Source: Gammaproteobacteria bacterium
Lineage (GTDB): Bacteria; Pseudomonadota; Gammaproteobacteria; UBA4575
Direction of reading: 5' to 3'
Assembly: GCA_033344735.1 (NCBI GenBank)
Contig: JAWPMW010000001.1
Location: forward strand, 434,001 to 498,000
DNA: 64,000 nt
The translations under genes were made by a program, and so were the position numbers. The notes beneath the pieces are model-generated. The model ran no database searches. It was not told where the DNA came from and worked only from the letters and a program-made list of their open reading frames with translations. The number at the start of each line of letters is the position of its first letter. Within the stretch, counting starts at the first letter, position 1. Positions 48,527 through 56,839 of this stretch are shown here, piece by piece.

Positions 48527-48564
48527 AAAAAAGCCCGCTGAAATATTTCAGCGGGCTTTTTTTT
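48527..48564. terminator. Strong bidirectional intrinsic terminator
   Basis: Eleven-base arms AGCCCGCTGAA / TTCAGCGGGCT, with A-run on the left and eight T on the right. It lies between two minus-strand genes; on the minus strand it follows the BI-1 gene at its 3' end. Confidence 0.92.
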
Positions 48565-48579
48565 AAGTTTTAGTACTCT

Positions 48580-49245
48580 TTAGTCATCACCGCCAAAGAT
48601 ACCTAATATGTGTAATAAGCTAACAAATATATTGTAAAGACTTAAATACAAAGAAACAGTTGCATTAATGTAATTTGTTTCTCCGCCATTAATAATACGG
48701 CTAGTATCGAACAGAATGAATCCACTCATTATTAGTATAATTGCAGAAGATAGTGCTAATGATAAAGCGGGAATCTGTAAGAAAATGTTTGCAACCATTG
48801 CAAGTACAGCAATGATTAGTCCGACCATCAAGAATCCACCCATGAAGCTAAAGTCACGCTTAGTAGTAAGCACGTAACCTGAAAGAGCAAGGAATATAAT
48901 GCCTGTGCCACCTAGTGATGTAGCAATTAATTCAGGACCATTAGATAAAGAAAGGTAGTAATTTAATATTGGACCGAGGCCAAATCCTAATAAACCAGTT
49001 ATGGCAAATACCACTCCAATGCCTGCCGCTGAGTTAGCTGTTCGTGGTAATACCAGCCAGATTAAACCTAGCGCGCCAAAAGAACAAACTAATGACACCA
49101 TGTGGCTAACCTGGAGCATCATAGAAATGCCGGCAGTCAAGGCGCTAAATAATAGTGTGAAGGAAAGCAGGAAATAAGTATTTCTAAGTACCTTATTGAT
49201 ACTTACTGCTGATGTCGTCGAAACCGATGGATTGTAATTGTTCAT
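48580..49245 (-). CDS. Bax inhibitor-1/YccA family membrane protein
   Basis: 221 residues with seven membrane helices. After a short polar N-terminus, LRNTYFLLSFTLLFSALTAG is typical of YccA/YbhL, with the conserved ILFDTSRIINGGETNYINAT near the end and SLYLSLYNIFVSLLHILGIF. YccA interacts with FtsH in E. coli, and BI-1 relatives leak Ca2+. The exact role here is not shown. Confidence 0.94.
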   Translation of the reverse strand: MNNYNPSVSTTSAVSINKVLRNTYFLLSFTLLFSALTAGISMMLQVSHMVSLVCSFGALGLIWLVLPRTANSAAGIGVVFAITGLLGFGLGPILNYYLSLSNGPELIATSLGGTGIIFLALSGYVLTTKRDFSFMGGFLMVGLIIAVLAMVANIFLQIPALSLALSSAIILIMSGFILFDTSRIINGGETNYINATVSLYLSLYNIFVSLLHILGIFGGDD

Positions 49246-50010
49246 GCAAAAGCCTCAATATAGATTTAAGTTAATTATTAGGTAAAAGTATATAAAACTA
49301 GTGCCTAGTTTACTACTTATGCAACAAGTTATCGGCAATAGTTTGATTATATCCACTAATATAGTGACGAAATCTTTAAAATCAAGTTATAGCTAATCCA
49401 CATGTTTTTTATAGATTTATCAGCGATCGCTATATTTTGTAGTAATTGCTCAAAAATCTATAAGACTCAATTTAAAGCTGTTAGATCATCAGAAATAAAC
49501 GAGGTTTTTGTATCTTCAATTCTCATACTTCTTATGCTGAATTTTATATGGCTAGTATGCTAACTAAAGTTTTTTAATCAACCTTCAGGATTAATTCTAA
49601 TAATCTTGATTAATACTTCTAACGTCATTAAGTCATGCAGAATATGAAATCAATTTTTTGATGAGTAAGTGTTTAACTGGTCATTAATAAAATGACTAAA
49701 TATTTTAATAAGCTTCTAGATATATACCCTGAACAGTGTTTCATACAATGACTCGTCAAAATACATTTAATTTATCCTTAAAGTTGTATTTTATAAATTT
49801 AGCTCTTATGAATCAGTCAGATATGAGCTTACCCATATATATTGGTCGATTTATGTGCGGATAGTGTTACTTAGCTATAGTGTTAAATGCATTGCATCAA
49901 ATAACGGTAGCCCATGATGAAGGGTTATGGTAAAAAGCGTCTTCCCATTAGTAATACTAGATTATGCGCTCAGTAATCAGTAGCTTACTCATGTTACATG
50001 GACCAGATAC
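49246..50010. other. Long AT-rich intergenic region upstream of the island
   Basis: 765 bp with no convincing gene. A 53-codon ORF at 49402-49563 (MFFIDLSAIAIFCSNCSKIY and on) has a semi-SWEET-like two-helix look but no ribosome-binding site; it may be a remnant. The last part must once have carried the promoter of the tRNA-Ser gene whose 5' half now lies at 50011. Confidence 0.45.
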
Positions 50011-50050
50011 GGAGAGGTGGCAGAGTGGTCGAATGCGGCGGTCTTGAAAA
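50011..50050 (+). repeat. Left island boundary: 40-bp copy of the 5' half of tRNA-Ser(UGA)
   Basis: Identical over 40 bases to 63111-63150, from the first base of tRNA-Ser to the base after its anticodon loop (ends GTCTTGAAAA). Beyond that the sequence diverges, so no tRNA can form here. With the intact tRNA at the other end, next to the integrase gene, this pair defines a 13.1-kb integrated element. Confidence 0.93.
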
Positions 50051-50148
50051 GCGAGAGCCGAAATGATAAGTCACTATTTCAAGCTTTAATATCAATATAT
50101 TAATCACATCCGATAGTGGTCGTCATTAGATAACTACAGTTAAATACC

Positions 50149-50198
50149 GTCACAAACAGTAAGATAAATTTATGTCTTGGCACAAATTTGGCACAAAT
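50149..50198 (+). other. Candidate integrase arm-type sites, left end
   Basis: GTCACAAAC at 50149-50157, then a perfect tandem duplication of the 11-mer TTGGCACAAAT at 50177-50187 and 50188-50198. The same words recur at the right end (GGCACAAAA and GTCACAAAC at 63028-63047), inside the integrase gene end. Matching short repeats at both ends of an integrated element fit integrase arm-binding sites. The sequence on to 50323 holds no gene. Confidence 0.5.
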
Positions 50199-50356
50199 CT
50201 GAAAATTGAAAACGAAGCCTAGGATGGGGGGTAGGGGGCAAAAACGTTCCTATGTTTTTCATGAAATTGGGGCCCCATGTCTCAAAATCCGTAAAATTTT
50301 TTTGAAATTTAAAACCTATTATTAATGACTGCATTCGGTGCAATAGCGGTCATTAA

Positions 50357-50413
50357 CGGTTGAGCTAACGGGCGACTGCATTAGCAGGCGTCCAGTTGAG
50401 TGACTTGTTATAT
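50357..50413 (-). other. Integron attC-like site 1
   Basis: In gene sense (minus strand) it begins TATAACAAGTCACTCAACTG and ends CGCCCGTTAGCTCAACC: an R''-like TATAAC and an R'-like GTTAGCT about 50 bases apart with partly complementary inner arms. It directly follows the gene ending at 50423 and abuts a GCGCCG-type palindrome at 50324-50354. It shares GGTTGAGCTAACGGGCGA with site 2. Confidence 0.62.
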
Positions 50414-50422
50414 GGCATGATT

Positions 50423-50815
50423 TTAACGTTTTGCATATGAATGGAAAATATAGAAAACACCAACGACTAAAAACGATAAGCCTATAAGGCTATATATGCC
50501 GAATATGTAATATTCTTGAGGACTGCCAGCTATACTGTTTATTAAAATAAATAAAACTCCTAATACAATTGAAAATTTCCCCATTTGGTTTTCTTTTGTC
50601 TTAATTTTGGTGGCACTTATTGATTTTCTGTTTTTCAGTAATGTAACGATAATCCACGCACCATAAACAATTGATGCAACTCCTAGCAACTCAGCAAAAA
50701 GACCAGCTTTATAATAAATACCCTTGTTACCAACTTCATGTGAGTAGATTGTCATAATGCCTATAAATATCATCAGAAATCCAAATACATGTAAGAGCGT
50801 ATTACTTTCCTTCAT
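50423..50815 (-). CDS. Cassette-type membrane protein
   Basis: 130 residues, four hydrophobic helices (LLHVFGFLMIFIGIMTIY, LFAELLGVASIVYGAWIIVT, FSIVLGVLFILINSIAGS, SLIGLSFLVVGVFYIFHSYA) with a basic loop. It lies between attC-like site 2 upstream and attC-like site 1 downstream, so it has the layout of an integron cassette. No family recognised. Confidence 0.62.
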   Translation of the reverse strand: MKESNTLLHVFGFLMIFIGIMTIYSHEVGNKGIYYKAGLFAELLGVASIVYGAWIIVTLLKNRKSISATKIKTKENQMGKFSIVLGVLFILINSIAGSPQEYYIFGIYSLIGLSFLVVGVFYIFHSYAKR

Positions 50816-50840
50816 TTATTGATTTGCCACATAATGGTTG

Positions 50841-50894
50841 AGCTAACGGGCGAGCGCATCTAGCGCGAGTCCGTAGTAGAGCGACTTGTTAGGC
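50841..50894 (-). other. Integron attC-like site 2
   Basis: In gene sense it reads GCCTAACAAGTCGCTC at the R'' side and GCCCGTTAGCT at the R' side, with an internal GCGC/GCGC hairpin. GCCTAAC and GTTAGCT are close to the attC core consensus (RYYYAAC and GTTRRRY). The stop codon TAA of the gene ending at 50889 is inside the R'' box, as is common for cassettes. Confidence 0.7.
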
Positions 50895-51254
50895 GTTACT
50901 TTGATTAGCATAGATAATTAAAGCCTCGTTGGCTGAAGATGCGGTAGTTTGATAAATTAATGAATAGCCTTTAGACAGCAAAGCTTTTTCTCTCCATTTG
51001 TTAGCTACAGCAGGGTAATAAATAAAATAAGCGGCAACCAAGTAAAGCAGGGTTAAGTATGCTCCTGTATTTGGATAGAACTCATTTATGAAACCTAAAA
51101 TTGGCAACGGTAGTGCTAATAAAACGTATTTAAATAGTGTCCCATTAACTATTGCCCAAAAAATTTGAAGAATTAATGCAAATAAATTGTAGCCTTGAGG
51201 CACAGCCTCAAGAGACTCATAGAATTCAAATACTTTATAATTTCTATTTAGCAT
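50889..51254 (-). CDS. Cassette-type membrane protein, DUF2628-like
   Basis: 121 residues from the ATG at 51254, preceded by AGGTG at good spacing; a GTG at 51263 is possible. Two or three central helices, an N-terminal FYESLEAVPQGYNLFALILQ and a C-terminal NKWREKALLSKGYSLIYQTT resemble the DUF2628 small membrane family. Just upstream is GTTAGGT (complement at 51263-51269), the R' core of an attC, and attC-like site 2 follows the stop. This is the clearest integron cassette in the window. Confidence 0.65.
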   Translation of the reverse strand: MLNRNYKVFEFYESLEAVPQGYNLFALILQIFWAIVNGTLFKYVLLALPLPILGFINEFYPNTGAYLTLLYLVAAYFIYYPAVANKWREKALLSKGYSLIYQTTASSANEALIIYANQSNA

Positions 51255-51489
51255 TTGTGACACCTAACAGTTAATAAGCGGACTGCTTCGATCCGTATAT
51301 CATTATTAGAGCTTACCAATAGTGTTGCTCAAGTTATTGATAACCATAACAGTTGCATGATGTTGATGAAATATAGAAATCAGCAAATGCGGACCCCGTT
51401 ATCATTTTTTACTCAATGTCCGCTAAGGGTCGCTAAAAGTCATTAAAGAAGTCTCTTGAATATATAGTCTGCTATCGGCGCAATAGCGG

Positions 51490-51864
51490 TCATTCGACGA
51501 CCTTATTAACAAGCGCTGCCCAATCATTTCCACTACAAGATGACTTTCTAATTAAGAGCTTCTTTTTTTCATCAGGATGCTGGTAATAAAGTCGACCATC
51601 ATTTACTGAAAATTCTACACTTGATTGTAAGTCCAACCTAATATTGTAAATGAAGATCACATTAAACAAGATAAGTTGAGTGGCTGTAATTTTAAAGTAA
51701 GGGAAATATAAGAATCTAATAGTCAAATATAAACACAAAAACATACTTATCAAATACCAGATTTTTAGATTCTCTTGAGTGTTTGGTGAAAAATAAGAAG
51801 CGGCTTGCCAAGCTAGCGCCAGACCAAGAATAATTCCATATTTAGAATTGTATTTAGCCGTCAT
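51490..51864 (-). CDS. Cassette-type membrane protein with a C-terminal PH-like segment
   Basis: 124 residues: two or three helices (YGIILGLALAWQAASYF, WYLISMFLCLYLTIRFLYF) and a beta-rich soluble tail (LQSSVEFSVNDGRLYYQHPD). Its TGA stop is the TGA of the palindrome AATGACCGCT at 51466-51494. No family recognised. Confidence 0.6.
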   Translation of the reverse strand: MTAKYNSKYGIILGLALAWQAASYFSPNTQENLKIWYLISMFLCLYLTIRFLYFPYFKITATQLILFNVIFIYNIRLDLQSSVEFSVNDGRLYYQHPDEKKKLLIRKSSCSGNDWAALVNKVVE

Positions 51865-51917
51865 TCGTAATATTGATTATCAAATATTGAGTCGCCTACC
51901 GGCGCAATAGCAGACAT

Positions 51918-52412
51918 TTATTGTCTTTTATCATTGATAGTAACGCCAGCTTCTTTAGACAGTAACAGTATTTCAGGAAGTGCCGCTTTGACCAAGTCAT
52001 TAGCCCTAATGATTTTGTCCTGACCTGAATATAGATTGAATTTAATTTCCAAATCTTTTTCTTTAGAAGATGACCTAGATGTTATCTCAAGAGTATATAT
52101 TTCTTCGAATTCTATACGGTAGTCATGATTACCAAAAAATATGCTGTTCGGACTCAATACAAGCAGTTCATTATTCTTAAATATAGTAAATGCCATTACG
52201 AGACCTAAACCCAAGAACATCCATGTTTCTAAGCATCTATAAGTAAAAAGATTATTCATTGAAGACCAGCAACTATGCTTTATTAACTTAACTAACGAGA
52301 TCAAAATCAGAATGCATCCAGCTATTGTAAGCGTTGGTAAGATCCATTCTGCATGACTGAAAATTACAAGGTCATTCTCTGCAGTTCTGTCTACAAAATA
52401 TTTTAAGAGCAT
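51918..52412 (-). CDS. Cassette-type membrane protein with a PH-like tail
   Basis: 164 residues: two helices (WILPTLTIAGCILILISLVK and ETWMFLGLGLVMAFTIF), then a soluble beta-rich domain (NSIFFGNHDYRIEFEEIYTL, LEIKFNLYSGQDKIIRAN) like the PH-type YdbS/YokE tails. A palindrome at 51889-51918 touches the stop. Function unknown. Confidence 0.6.
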   Translation of the reverse strand: MLLKYFVDRTAENDLVIFSHAEWILPTLTIAGCILILISLVKLIKHSCWSSMNNLFTYRCLETWMFLGLGLVMAFTIFKNNELLVLSPNSIFFGNHDYRIEFEEIYTLEITSRSSSKEKDLEIKFNLYSGQDKIIRANDLVKAALPEILLLSKEAGVTINDKRQ

Positions 52413-52520
52413 TCTGAAGAAGTGAAGTTAGTGATAAATTTAGACACACTCATTTCATTAAAATTAAAACTTAGTCGGCTTTCGGCGCAATAGCGGTCAT
52501 TATAAAAATAATATAATTAC

Positions 52521-52784
52521 TTACCATAAGAAACTAAATCCTCTTCTACCAATTCCTTTCAAGAAAAAATGAATTGCACAACCCCACCAAAAAATAGTTA
52601 TACCAATAAAAAAAGGAGGAAAATCAAACAAACATCCCAGAGGAGATGAGCCTCGACCAGGCATAGATATACAAAAATCTCCCGTTTTAAAAAACGAATC
52701 AACTACCATATATGTATATGCACTAGCAGTAAATAAAGACGCAAGCAGGTCAGACCAGATTAATTTTTGACTTTTACTCTTCAT
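52521..52784 (-). CDS. Cassette-type small membrane protein
   Basis: 87 residues with two helices (DLLASLFTASAYTYMVV and FFIGITIFWWGCAIHFFLKG) around a Gly/Pro/Cys-containing loop. The palindrome at 52473-52501 lies 19 bases after the stop. No family recognised. Confidence 0.52.
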   Translation of the reverse strand: MKSKSQKLIWSDLLASLFTASAYTYMVVDSFFKTGDFCISMPGRGSSPLGCLFDFPPFFIGITIFWWGCAIHFFLKGIGRRGFSFLW

Positions 52785-52897
52785 TTCTCATTTTTTAGTT
52801 GCCCACTACTATCAACAACATAATCATCGGAACCTGTCATATAATTTTAAATTTCTAAACAATGTCAGCATTCGGCGCATTAGCGGTCATTAGTAAG

Positions 52898-53416
52898 TTA
52901 TGCCTCTATTGCCGTTGATGCATTTGCATGATTGAGTGATTTAAATGCATTTTCTAATTCAGTAAATGTTGTGCTTTTCATTTTTACTACGAACCTCAGT
53001 TTGTAAAAATATAATCGCCTTACTTGAAGTATAAGCTCTCCTTGATCCTCATTCATAATTATTCTATTTACTGGTGATTTCCCCCAAGTAAAGCTAGCCA
53101 GTCCTTTAGTTCTGCATGCTTCAATAGTGTTCTCTATTTCTTGCTCAGTTATTGGAATTGTAGAGATATACTGTATGGGTGCTTTAGCTCCTGGCTTTGT
53201 TGCATAAATATATAAGCCTTTTTCTTTGGTTGGTTGATTTATTTTGGTGACGATTGCGGTTGTTACTTGAATAAAATTCCAGTTATCTCCTAGAGTCATC
53301 TTAGATAGACGATTTATAGTTCTATATTTATGTACTTTAGAAGCAATTACCGCAATAGATACATATATAAATAAGATAAACAATAAAAAAGAAACAAATT
53401 TAAATGCTATTTCCAT
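52898..53416 (-). CDS. Cassette-type membrane-anchored protein
   Basis: 172 residues from the ATG at 53416, chosen because GGAAGAAG precedes it and because the longer start (53443) would lie inside the neighbouring palindrome. One N-terminal helix (KFVSFLLFILFIYVSIAVIA), then a soluble ~140-residue alpha/beta domain (NWNFIQVTTAIVTKINQPTK and on). A palindrome at 52861-52891 follows the stop after 6 bases. Function unknown. Confidence 0.58.
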   Translation of the reverse strand: MEIAFKFVSFLLFILFIYVSIAVIASKVHKYRTINRLSKMTLGDNWNFIQVTTAIVTKINQPTKEKGLYIYATKPGAKAPIQYISTIPITEQEIENTIEACRTKGLASFTWGKSPVNRIIMNEDQGELILQVRRLYFYKLRFVVKMKSTTFTELENAFKSLNHANASTAIEA

Positions 53417-53449
53417 ATAGAATAATATCTTCTTCCGGCGCAATAGCGG

Positions 53450-53656
53450 TCATTTCTGTTTAAATGCGCCAACAGTATAGTAGGCACCCAAAATGAAAAA
53501 AACCAATGCAACAGGGTTTTTATGTTTGTGCAAATAAAGAGTAGCGTGTGTATGCTCATTGCCTGGAATTTTCCCAGTGTTATATATGCCAACGCTTAAT
53601 AAGATAAATAGTAATCCCCATAATAATCTCATACTGGCATGTTTATTTGTCTTCAT
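53450..53656 (-). CDS. Cassette-type small membrane protein
   Basis: 68 residues: helix 1 MRLLWGLLFILLSVGIYN, a polar His-containing middle (GNEHTHATLYLHKHKN) and helix 2 ALVFFILGAYYTVGAF. The TGA stop is part of the palindrome at 53427-53454. No family recognised. Confidence 0.5.
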   Translation of the reverse strand: MKTNKHASMRLLWGLLFILLSVGIYNTGKIPGNEHTHATLYLHKHKNPVALVFFILGAYYTVGAFKQK

Positions 53657-53692
53657 AATTTAATGCTCAATATGCACTCGGCTCAATTGCGG

Positions 53693-54121
53693 TCATTTCA
53701 TGCCTGCGTAGAAAGTACCACAAGTTAATATAATAATTATTCCAAGAAAAGCTAATATCAATGCTTCGGTACTGATTATGCCCATCAATGATAGATAAGT
53801 AAGTAATATAATAATTAGTGTCAACCCTGACCAATACGGTGCGAATGCCAATAAGCGATGTTTGTGTTTTCTGCGAATACTGAAAATATGAGCAACTACC
53901 GTCACTAAAATCGGAACAAGTAAAAGTATAGGATTATTTTTAATTTGTGGAATAAGCAGTATTAGTAAAAATGAAGGAATTAGATACTTTAAGCACCTTT
54001 GTTTTGTGCTAATAGCCTTAGTAGTTTGCTCTTGATACTCTGGATCGTTGTATCCATAGGTGTTACGTAACCCATCTTTTGTTCGATTCCACCAATACTT
54101 AGTTTCGTCCGACCACGTCAT
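53693..54121 (-). CDS. Cassette-type membrane protein
   Basis: 142 residues. A polar N-terminus (WSDETKYWWNRTKDGLRNTY) is followed by four closely spaced helices, the last ending AFLGIIIILTCGTFYAGMK. Its TGA stop is part of the palindrome at 53670-53697, whose core is GAGCCG, a variant. Upstream at 54186 is a GGGTCG-type copy. Confidence 0.58.
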   Translation of the reverse strand: MTWSDETKYWWNRTKDGLRNTYGYNDPEYQEQTTKAISTKQRCLKYLIPSFLLILLIPQIKNNPILLLVPILVTVVAHIFSIRRKHKHRLLAFAPYWSGLTLIIILLTYLSLMGIISTEALILAFLGIIIILTCGTFYAGMK

Positions 54122-54273
54122 AATTCATATAAGATTTTTATGTTCAATTCTATCTGATTGAATTGGCAATATCTCTAGATTGACGAATGTCTGCTAAGGG
54201 TCGGAACCTGTCATATAAATAATATACGTCTGCTTTCGGCGCAATAGCGGTCATTTAGTATCACTCTATATAC

Positions 54274-54693
54274 TCAATTCTTATAATATCGAATTTCAAT
54301 AACATTTCGATCTGGATCATTTATATAAGATGAACTGACAGCGTGGCCTTGAGCACCAAAAGCATTCTCTCCTCCAGATTGAACTTGAATGCCACTATCC
54401 GTTAAGCGCTTACATATTGATGCATATTCGTCTCCACTCACAGATAGACAAACATGATTAATTGGTACGCCACCTGCATCATCACTTCCTGTAAATTTTT
54501 TAACTAGTGGTAATAACTCATCACGCTCCATGATATCTAATATAGTGCGGCTATTGATGCGCACGCTGGGGAATTTTGCATTCCCTGAATGAAACTCATT
54601 TAATCGTACAGCCTCAAGACCTATTATCTTCATATAAAATTCAAGCGATCTTTCTGCGTTATCTACCCACAGCACAATATGATCAATATCCAT
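54274..54693 (-). CDS. VOC family (glyoxalase/bleomycin-resistance fold) protein
   Basis: 139 residues from the ATG at 54693, which has GAGG at proper spacing. Vicinal oxygen chelate fold: DIDHIVLWVDNAERSLEFYM (metal His), then ILDIMERDE, INHVCLSVSGDEYASICKRL and FGAQGHAVSSSYINDPDRNV ending in EIRYYKN (metal Glu). Substrate unknown. It is the only gene in the left arm with a recognised soluble enzyme fold. The palindrome at 54226-54255 lies 18 bases after the stop. Confidence 0.82.
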   Translation of the reverse strand: MDIDHIVLWVDNAERSLEFYMKIIGLEAVRLNEFHSGNAKFPSVRINSRTILDIMERDELLPLVKKFTGSDDAGGVPINHVCLSVSGDEYASICKRLTDSGIQVQSGGENAFGAQGHAVSSSYINDPDRNVIEIRYYKN

Positions 54694-54758
54694 ATATAAA
54701 CCTCGTATAATCAATCTTCATTTTACAACATCTATGTCACCTTTCGGCGCAATAGCGG

Positions 54759-55097
54759 TCATTCAGATTTATCCCAAAACCAACGAAGCAATATCATTGA
54801 TACTAATAGTGGCACTATGAAATATAAAATCATATGCATATTAGAATTTACCTCAATAATGCTGATTTGTTCTTTGCTCATTTTTTCAAATGGTAAATCT
54901 GCAATTGGGTAAAGCCAATTTGTTACATATTGAGAAACAAGTATCGCAAAAATATATCCTAATATGACTGATAAAAACCAGTATCTAACTCTATGAGCAA
55001 TGTTGTAATTTAAGATTACAAGTATGAAAGTAGTTACAATTATTGGCCACAAAAAAGCAGTCCAGATAAAAATCACACCTTCAACGCCTACATTCAA
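54759..55097 (-). CDS. Cassette-type membrane protein
   Basis: 112 residues with three or four helices (FIWTAFLWPIIVTTFILVIL, YWFLSVILGYIFAILVSQYV, MHMILYFIVPLLVSMILLRW). Its TGA stop is the TGA of the palindrome at 54734-54763. No family recognised. Confidence 0.58.
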   Translation of the reverse strand: MNVGVEGVIFIWTAFLWPIIVTTFILVILNYNIAHRVRYWFLSVILGYIFAILVSQYVTNWLYPIADLPFEKMSKEQISIIEVNSNMHMILYFIVPLLVSMILLRWFWDKSE

Positions 55098-55165
55098 TCT
55101 AAATTTCCTATATTTCGCATTAGTTAGTCAGCTTCCGGCGCAAAAGCGGTCATTTGATATGAAAA

Positions 55166-55774
55166 TTAAGATGATTCGAGGCTGCGTAAATACGAAACGA
55201 TTTCTTTAGCTTTTACCCAATACTCAACAGTGTTAATTTCATTGTCTCCTGATTCAACAAGTTTCTTTTCCAATCCATTTGGTGGAGTAACAAATTCTTC
55301 TGGGAATTTTACCGCTTCTTCGTTATTAAACTTAGTCGTCCAGCTAACTTCAAGTGTTGATACTCCATGAAACATCTCATGTAGCTCTGGAATATGCTTA
55401 TTACATTTCTTAAAGTGCTCTTGTTTTGCATTCATTTGCACGCTATTTGAACTAGCTACTGGCTCATAAATCGAATCTTTTTTGGATAGGAATACCAAAT
55501 AAACCCCACCTAGTTTTCTACCAGAATATGGTCCAAATTTAAGTATAGAGTCCTTATCTACATCACCTTTCAGTGGTTCTAGGACACGTGATTGATACTC
55601 TGATGCACATAAGTACTTATCTTCAATTTCAATCTGTTTTCCTTGAGTGATTTCTATAATTGCAACTACTTCTGCATTCTCATACAGCTCTTTTATTTCT
55701 AATTGAGGAAGCGTCGTTGATCTAACTGAAATAGAAATCAGAAGGATACTTATGAATACTAGGTACTTAAACAT
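55166..55774 (-). CDS. Cassette-type exported protein
   Basis: 202 residues with a signal peptide (MFKYLVFISILLISISVRST). The mature part starts with a VVAIIEITQGKQIE strand and has RVLEPLKGDVDKDSILKFGP and GGVYLVFLSKKDSIYEP, the pattern of small periplasmic beta-proteins that bind or transport metal or lipid; not assigned. An extended -10 (TGGTATAAT) lies only 6 bases before the ATG, so the transcript may be leaderless. The palindrome at 55125-55154 follows after 11 bases. Confidence 0.6.
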   Translation of the reverse strand: MFKYLVFISILLISISVRSTTLPQLEIKELYENAEVVAIIEITQGKQIEIEDKYLCASEYQSRVLEPLKGDVDKDSILKFGPYSGRKLGGVYLVFLSKKDSIYEPVASSNSVQMNAKQEHFKKCNKHIPELHEMFHGVSTLEVSWTTKFNNEEAVKFPEEFVTPPNGLEKKLVESGDNEINTVEYWVKAKEIVSYLRSLESS

Positions 55775-55776
55775 CG

Positions 55777-55789
55777 TAAAATTATACCA
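55777..55789 (-). promoter_or_regulatory. Extended -10 promoter directly before the 55774 start codon
   Basis: On the minus strand TGGTATAAT, then TTTACG, then ATG. A start of transcription 6-7 bases after the -10 would fall on the A of the ATG. Confidence 0.4.
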
Positions 55790-55826
55790 TTGTCTGAATG
55801 TCCGCTAAGGGTCGTTAGCAGACATT

Positions 55827-56100
55827 AAAATCTATTGTAAATCAGTATATTTGATTTTGCTAATATATAGTATGTTCTAATGACCGCTTTCGACCCAAAG
55901 CGGACACTAGGGTTAAGAGTACTTTTACTTAATTTGCTTATTTAACATTCATGCTGTAACTGTTACAGTTTTCAATAATATGGACAGATAAATATGGTTT
56001 TGCTAATAATGATATTTGAAACAAAGCTAACCGTTTAGTAACTATTAGGCATTTAATAATATTAAGTTAATACTTAAGATCAGTTTGTTAGGTGATAAAA
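55827..56100. promoter_or_regulatory. Divergent centre of the cassette array
   Basis: Genes on the left read leftward and genes on the right read rightward from here. It holds a GGGTCG-type palindrome at 55879-55908, the near-perfect inverted repeat CTGTAAC-T-GTTACAG at 55954-55968 (operator-like), and GTTAGGT at 56087-56093, which resembles an attC/attI core and overlaps the SD (AGGTGA) of the 56101 gene. No ORF. Confidence 0.45.
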
Positions 56101-56475
56101 ATGAAAATAATATCTTGTTTAGCTTTTTTGTTGTTTTTATATTCTTCTTGTGTTTCTGCAGAAATAGACATTCTCCAACCAACCCAAAACCCAGAAGCAG
56201 TCTATAGATTATTTAATACAAAAAATACATACACTTTATTAGAGCTGAACACTCGTACGGGACAAATATGGCAAGTGCAATGGGGTTCAACTAGCGAAAG
56301 ATTTACCACACCTCTTAATGAGGAGCCAATTGTACTTGATGGAAAACCAGGGCGTTTTACTCTACACCCAACGGCTAATATTTATACTTTTATACTCATA
56401 GATCAAGTAAACGGTAAAACGTGGCATGTGCAATGGGGTGGCAAAGAAGATAGGTTTAGATACCTAATCGAATAA
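56101..56475 (+). CDS. Cassette-type exported repeat protein
   Basis: 124 residues from the ATG at 56101 (SD AGGTGA; a GTG at 56092 is the alternative). Signal peptide (IISCLAFLLFLYSSCVSA). The mature part holds two similar units: YTLLELNTRTGQIWQVQWG with a following RF, and YTFILIDQVNGKTWHVQWGG with RF, i.e. a tandem duplication of a ~50-residue beta unit. It is flanked by GTTAGGT upstream and ACCTAAC at 56502-56508 downstream, as integron cassettes are. Function unknown. Confidence 0.62.
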   Translation: MKIISCLAFLLFLYSSCVSAEIDILQPTQNPEAVYRLFNTKNTYTLLELNTRTGQIWQVQWGSTSERFTTPLNEEPIVLDGKPGRFTLHPTANIYTFILIDQVNGKTWHVQWGGKEDRFRYLIE

Positions 56476-56589
56476 TTTATATTATTTGACTATTCAAGTA
56501 CACCTAACAAATCACTAAAGCAAGACACACGTTAATGACCGCTATTGCGCCGGAAGCTGCCAATTAGTTAATGATTGGAAAAAAAGAAA

Positions 56590-56790
56590 ATGGCAACAAT
56601 CAATAAATATGCAATAACTAGAATTTTACTTGGCTTGGTTTTTATTGGGGCGGGGATATTCTCAATATCATCTGGTACAATTTCACTTTCACTAATGACG
56701 TATAATTTATTTGAGTTAACTAACATAGTTGGTTTTACGTTAATAGTATTTGGCGTATTTATAATTATACGTGCATTTGTAAAATACTGA
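56590..56790 (+). CDS. Cassette-type small membrane protein
   Basis: 66 residues from the ATG at 56590; a TTG at 56575 would add five Lys-rich codons. Two helices (ITRILLGLVFIGAGIFSIS and NIVGFTLIVFGVFIIIRAF). The TGA stop (56788-56790) is immediately followed by the palindrome AATGACCGCT. No family recognised. Confidence 0.5.
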   Translation: MATINKYAITRILLGLVFIGAGIFSISSGTISLSLMTYNLFELTNIVGFTLIVFGVFIIIRAFVKY

Positions 56791-56839
56791 ATGACCGCTA
56801 TTGAGCCGAAAGGTGACGAAGCTTAAGAAAGAGATACTT

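Noticed and set aside
50030-50052. A second complete tRNA-Ser at the left island end
   Set aside because: Only the first 40 bases match; variable arm, T arm and acceptor 3' strand are missing.
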